A stretch of 17,017 bases of DNA from Actinobacteria bacterium 13_1_20CM_4_69_9 (GTDB lineage: Bacteria; Actinomycetota; Thermoleophilia; Gaiellales; Gaiellaceae): the NCBI GenBank assembly GCA_001920085.1, contig MNJC01000130.1, positions 1-17,017 of the forward strand, written 5' to 3'. A model generated the notes under the pieces. It worked only from the letters and a program-made list of their open reading frames with translations. It searched no databases and was not told the origin of the DNA. How positions within the stretch are numbered: the first letter of the stretch is position 1; every line of letters starts with the position of its first letter. Both the position numbers and the translations under genes were made by a program. This document shows positions 14,744 through 17,017 of this stretch, in pieces.

Positions 14744-15819
14744 TACTCGACCGCGGCGACCTCGACCGACGAGATCGGCGGGAGGTAATCGGCAAGCTGC
14801 GTCCACGTGTCGCCTTCATCCGTGCTCGCGAAGACCTGCCCCGTGCTCGTCCCGAAGTAGAGACCGGGAACATCCTCGGGATCGACCGCCATCGCTTCGC
14901 GCAGGACGCCGACATACGCGTCGCGCTGCGGCAGGCCGGCGTCCAGGCGTTGCCAGCTCGAGCCGGCATCACGCGTCCGCCAAACAGCCGCATGGCCCTC
15001 CGGCATCGTCCGTCCATGGCCGGGGTCGAGCGGGATGACGTAGAACGCGTCGCGATCGTGTGGATGGGTTGCCGCGGCGAATCCGAACTCCGTGGGCAAG
15101 CCTTCGGTGATCTCCGTCCACGTTTGGCCCGCGTCGTCGCTGCGGTGCATGCCGACGTGGTTCTGCTGGTACATGCGGCTGTCATCGACGGGCGAGCGCA
15201 CGAACTTGTGCACGCAGAAGCCGACCTCTTCGTGCTCGCGGGGCCAGTCGGCGCGAAGGCCACGATTCCGCGGCGTCCACGACTGCGCGTAGTCCGTCGT
15301 CTCGAACAGCCCCACGCCCTGCACGATCGCCCAGAACCGGTCGGCGTCATCACGGTCGAACATCAGCGCCGAGATGCCGAGATGCCCGGGCGGCTGATTC
15401 GACGGATCGTCCCACTTGTCGCTCCCCGGCTCTCCAGCGAGGGTCGACAGCAACGACCATGTCTCGCCTTCGTCGCGGCTCTCGAAGATTCCGGGCGCTT
15501 CGACGCCGACGAGCAGACGCCCGTCGCCGACGGCGAGCGTCGAGACTTTCGAGATCTCTCTTCCGCTATCGGCGTCGTAGGCGATCCCTTCGCTCGAGTG
15601 CGTCCAACTCTCACCGAGATCGATGCTCCGCCACACAGCCTGACCGTGCCACTCGCTCGCAGCCGCGGCGTAGACGGCGCCGCTCCTGGGGTCGTGGATG
15701 ACGTGGTACACCGGCCAGCCTTCGCAGAAGGGGCCGCGTAGCTCCCACGTCTTCCTATCGTTCGTTTCGAGGAAAAATGCGCCTTTGCGCGTGCCGATCA
15801 GCAGCAGCGTTCGTGGCAT
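14743..15819 (-). CDS. BNR/Asp-box repeat (sialidase-like propeller) protein
   Basis: This 358-aa protein contains seven Asp-box-type repeats of the form S/T-x-D-x-G-x-T/S-W, near residues 19-25, 65-72, 114-121, 174-181, 227-234, 282-289 and 332-339. This is consistent with a seven-bladed beta-propeller. There is no signal peptide (MPRTLLLIGTRKGAFFLE), so it is probably cytoplasmic. No catalytic sialidase arginine triad or other active site is apparent, so enzyme activity should not be assumed. ATG 15819 is preceded by GGGAGGT. The downstream MoaD-like gene overlaps its stop by one base, implying coupled expression. Confidence 0.88.
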   Translation of the reverse strand: MPRTLLLIGTRKGAFFLETNDRKTWELRGPFCEGWPVYHVIHDPRSGAVYAAAASEWHGQAVWRSIDLGESWTHSSEGIAYDADSGREISKVSTLAVGDGRLLVGVEAPGIFESRDEGETWSLLSTLAGEPGSDKWDDPSNQPPGHLGISALMFDRDDADRFWAIVQGVGLFETTDYAQSWTPRNRGLRADWPREHEEVGFCVHKFVRSPVDDSRMYQQNHVGMHRSDDAGQTWTEITEGLPTEFGFAAATHPHDRDAFYVIPLDPGHGRTMPEGHAAVWRTRDAGSSWQRLDAGLPQRDAYVGVLREAMAVDPEDVPGLYFGTSTGQVFASTDEGDTWTQLADYLPPISSVEVAAVE

Positions 15820-16037
15820 CGAGCTCGCACCTCCCGGTCGGAATGCAATCGCCTACCTATCAGACCGGTGCCGCGGCTAAAAATCATCGGTCGGGTTGGC
15901 GCGGACGATCGAGCTCCGGTCCCGTCGATCGAGGCGAGCATCCGCCAGAAGTCGTCCTCCCACCAGAGCATCGATGCGCCCATGCCCATGACAGTCGACG
16001 CCGTTCGCGTCGATCAGTCGTTCGGCCGCGCGGACAT
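15798..16037 (-). pseudogene. Possible decayed small ORF between MarR and BNR genes
   Basis: An ATG overlapping the MarR stop as TGATG (16037-16035) begins a frame that hits TGA after seven codons and then stays open from 16013 to 15798, including MGMGASMLWWEDDFWRML from 15989. Reading through one stop, the frame would span about 80 codons. The other frame also stays open to 15881. There is no ribosome site for the internal ATG, and the 3' end overlaps the BNR start. It could be a pseudogene, a coincidence, or an untranslated leader for the BNR gene. No family is recognised. Confidence 0.25.
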
Positions 16038-16546
16038 CACTGTCGCGGTTTGTCGATGATCTGTCTGAGCTCGGTGAGGAGCTCGCGGAGTTGCTCCATA
16101 CGCTGTTCGCCGAGGGCAGTCGTCCATTCCTGCTCCAGGCCGGCGATGATTGCGAGGGCGGCGCGGATCTGCGCCCAGCCGCGTTCCGTCAGGCAGACGA
16201 GTGCGGCACGGCGGTCCGTCGGGTCGGGGCGGCGTTCGAGGTAGCCGCGCTCCTCGAGGTAATCGACGAGGTAGCCCATCGACTGTTTGGTGATCTGCGC
16301 GCGCTCCGCGAGGGCGGTGAGGCGTGACCCGTCCGCTTCGATGTGTTGGAAGACGGCGGTGTGCGCGGGCCGGAGATCGTCGAAGCCGGCGTCGACGAGT
16401 CCCGCGCTGACGCGCCGCACGACCTCCTGGTAGGGGTCGCGGACGAGGATTCCCACGTTGGGCAGCTGATGCCGGGACGAGCCGGGGAGCGGCGCCTCCG
16501 CGCCGCTTGACAGGTCGTCCGGCATCTGGTCAATATATCTGACCAT
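16037..16546 (-). CDS. MarR-family transcriptional regulator
   Basis: This 169-aa protein has the MarR winged-helix: dimerisation helix near residues 38-53, then FDDLRPAHTAVFQHIEADGS, recognition helix region LAERAQITKQSMGYLVDYLEE (79-99), and the wing RRPDPTDRRAALVCLTERG (105-123), followed by a C-terminal helix. It starts at ATG 16546; an in-frame ATG at residue 8 (16525) is an alternative. Two palindromes lie at and just before its start, in the gap to the divergent ScyD/ScyE-like gene, so it probably controls itself and that gene. The ligand is unknown. Confidence 0.9.
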   Translation of the reverse strand: MVRYIDQMPDDLSSGAEAPLPGSSRHQLPNVGILVRDPYQEVVRRVSAGLVDAGFDDLRPAHTAVFQHIEADGSRLTALAERAQITKQSMGYLVDYLEERGYLERRPDPTDRRAALVCLTERGWAQIRAALAIIAGLEQEWTTALGEQRMEQLRELLTELRQIIDKPRQ

Positions 16547-16560
16547 CAGTCATTCTGACT
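16528..16560. promoter_or_regulatory. Twin palindromes, candidate MarR operators
   Basis: GGTCA (16528-16532) and TGACC (16540-16544) are perfect arms separated by seven AT-rich bases. A second pair, AGTCA (16548-16552) and TGACT (16556-16560), is separated by three bases. Both sit between the divergent MarR and ScyD/ScyE-like genes, and the first overlaps the MarR start codon, a typical autoregulatory position. Binding is inferred. Confidence 0.55.
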
Positions 16561-16576
16561 AATTGGGGAGAGGGCA

Positions 16577-17017
16577 ATGAGACGAGGGATATACCTGGCG
16601 GTCGCCGTGTTCGCCGCTGCGGCCGTGCTCGTACCGGTTGCCGCGCAGGCGGATCCGGGCTTCTACGCGGCACCGATGTTCGGCATCGATCCCGCGCCGG
16701 GCGGGCAGTTGCTCGTCGCCGATGCCGGGCAGGGCATCGTCGATGCCGACACAGGGGAGCTCGTCGCAGCGCTTCCGGGTGTCACGGACGTTGCGCCGAT
16801 CGGCCGCGGCGAAATGCTTGCACTGACGAGCACGTTCGCGCCGAACGCTCACGGTGCGCTTTACCGCGTCTCGAGGGGAGGAGCGCGAAAGGTCGTGGAC
16901 CTGCAGGACTACGAGATCCAGAACGATCCGGCCGGCGACGGAACCGGTGAGGGGTCGGATCCGTACGACCTCGCCCGGATGCAGGGCGGAAAGACGCTCA
17001 TCGCGGATGCGGCAGGG
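16577..17017 (+). CDS. ScyD/ScyE-family-like secreted protein, partial (C-terminus beyond window)
   Basis: The first 147 codons are present and the frame is open at the window end. A signal peptide (GIYLAVAVFAAAAVLVPVAAQA) ends near residue 24. The mature part looks like the start of a beta-propeller: GIDPAPGGQLLVADAGQGIVD, then LYRVSRGGARKVVDLQDYE, and DPYDLARMQGGKTLIADAAG, the spacing seen in ScyD/ScyE-family proteins. That family is named for cyanobacterial scytonemin genes, but related proteins occur widely without scytonemin synthesis, and nothing else here suggests that pigment. ATG 16577 is preceded by GGGGAGAGGG. It diverges from MarR. Confidence 0.75.
   Translation, partial: MRRGIYLAVAVFAAAAVLVPVAAQADPGFYAAPMFGIDPAPGGQLLVADAGQGIVDADTGELVAALPGVTDVAPIGRGEMLALTSTFAPNAHGALYRVSRGGARKVVDLQDYEIQNDPAGDGTGEGSDPYDLARMQGGKTLIADAAG

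Overview
The window is GC-rich, densely coding DNA with frequent GTG and TTG starts, short intergenic gaps and many stop/start overlaps. Together with the gene families present (MalG/UgpC-type sugar transporter, paired SatP and Acs, a lamin-tail exoprotein, a ScyD/ScyE-like exoprotein, several small membrane proteins) this suggests a free-living aerobic heterotroph of the Actinomycetota, perhaps a soil lineage such as Thermoleophilia. The phylum is a reasonable inference; the class is a guess. Nothing indicates a phage, plasmid, IS element, CRISPR array, rRNA or tRNA, so this looks like ordinary chromosome.

Layout. Positions 2-4170 (+) form an amino-sugar/oligosaccharide uptake operon: the tail of one ABC permease, a second permease, an MsmK/UgpC-type ATPase, NagA (GlcNAc-6-phosphate deacetylase) and an unrecognised four-helix membrane protein. 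No kinase or nagB is in view. Two genes here have their Shine-Dalgarno sequence inside a hairpin that runs up to the start codon. Positions 4167-5542 hold a TetR regulator diverging from a DUF2071/YqjF-like protein, with an AT-rich palindromic operator between them. Positions 5639-6415 encode a secreted S1 serine protease, separated by a 14-bp perfect hairpin from a minus-strand run at 6472-9354: an exported Ig-like protein, a lamin-tail-domain protein without a visible signal peptide, a lipoprotein and a beta-carbonic anhydrase.

Positions 9426-10448 (+) contain a 53-residue membrane peptide, an overlapping HAD hydrolase and a Cys/Trp-rich mini-protein. A second convergent hairpin follows. 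Positions 10487-13141 (-) are an acetate uptake and activation operon (satP then acs). Positions 13337-14417 (-) hold four small envelope-type genes, probably one transcription unit: a PLDc_N-like protein, a Cys-motif single-helix protein, a secreted four-Cys protein and a two-helix protein. Positions 14438-15819 (-) are a seven-Asp-box (BNR) protein overlapping by one base a ThiS/MoaD-like protein whose C-terminal Gly-Gly is missing in every frame. Positions 16037-17017 hold a MarR regulator diverging from a secreted ScyD/ScyE-like protein that runs off the window, with two palindromes between them.

The best-supported biology is conventional: sugar uptake and catabolism, acetate assimilation and secreted proteins. 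The less explained parts are the two start-site hairpins, the small-gene envelope cluster, the tailless MoaD-like protein, the signal-less lamin-tail protein and several possible gene remnants. No stretch over 300 bases lacks a gene. The largest gaps are 13142-13336 (satP leader, with a possible small ORF on the other strand) and 15820-16036 (a possible decayed ORF).
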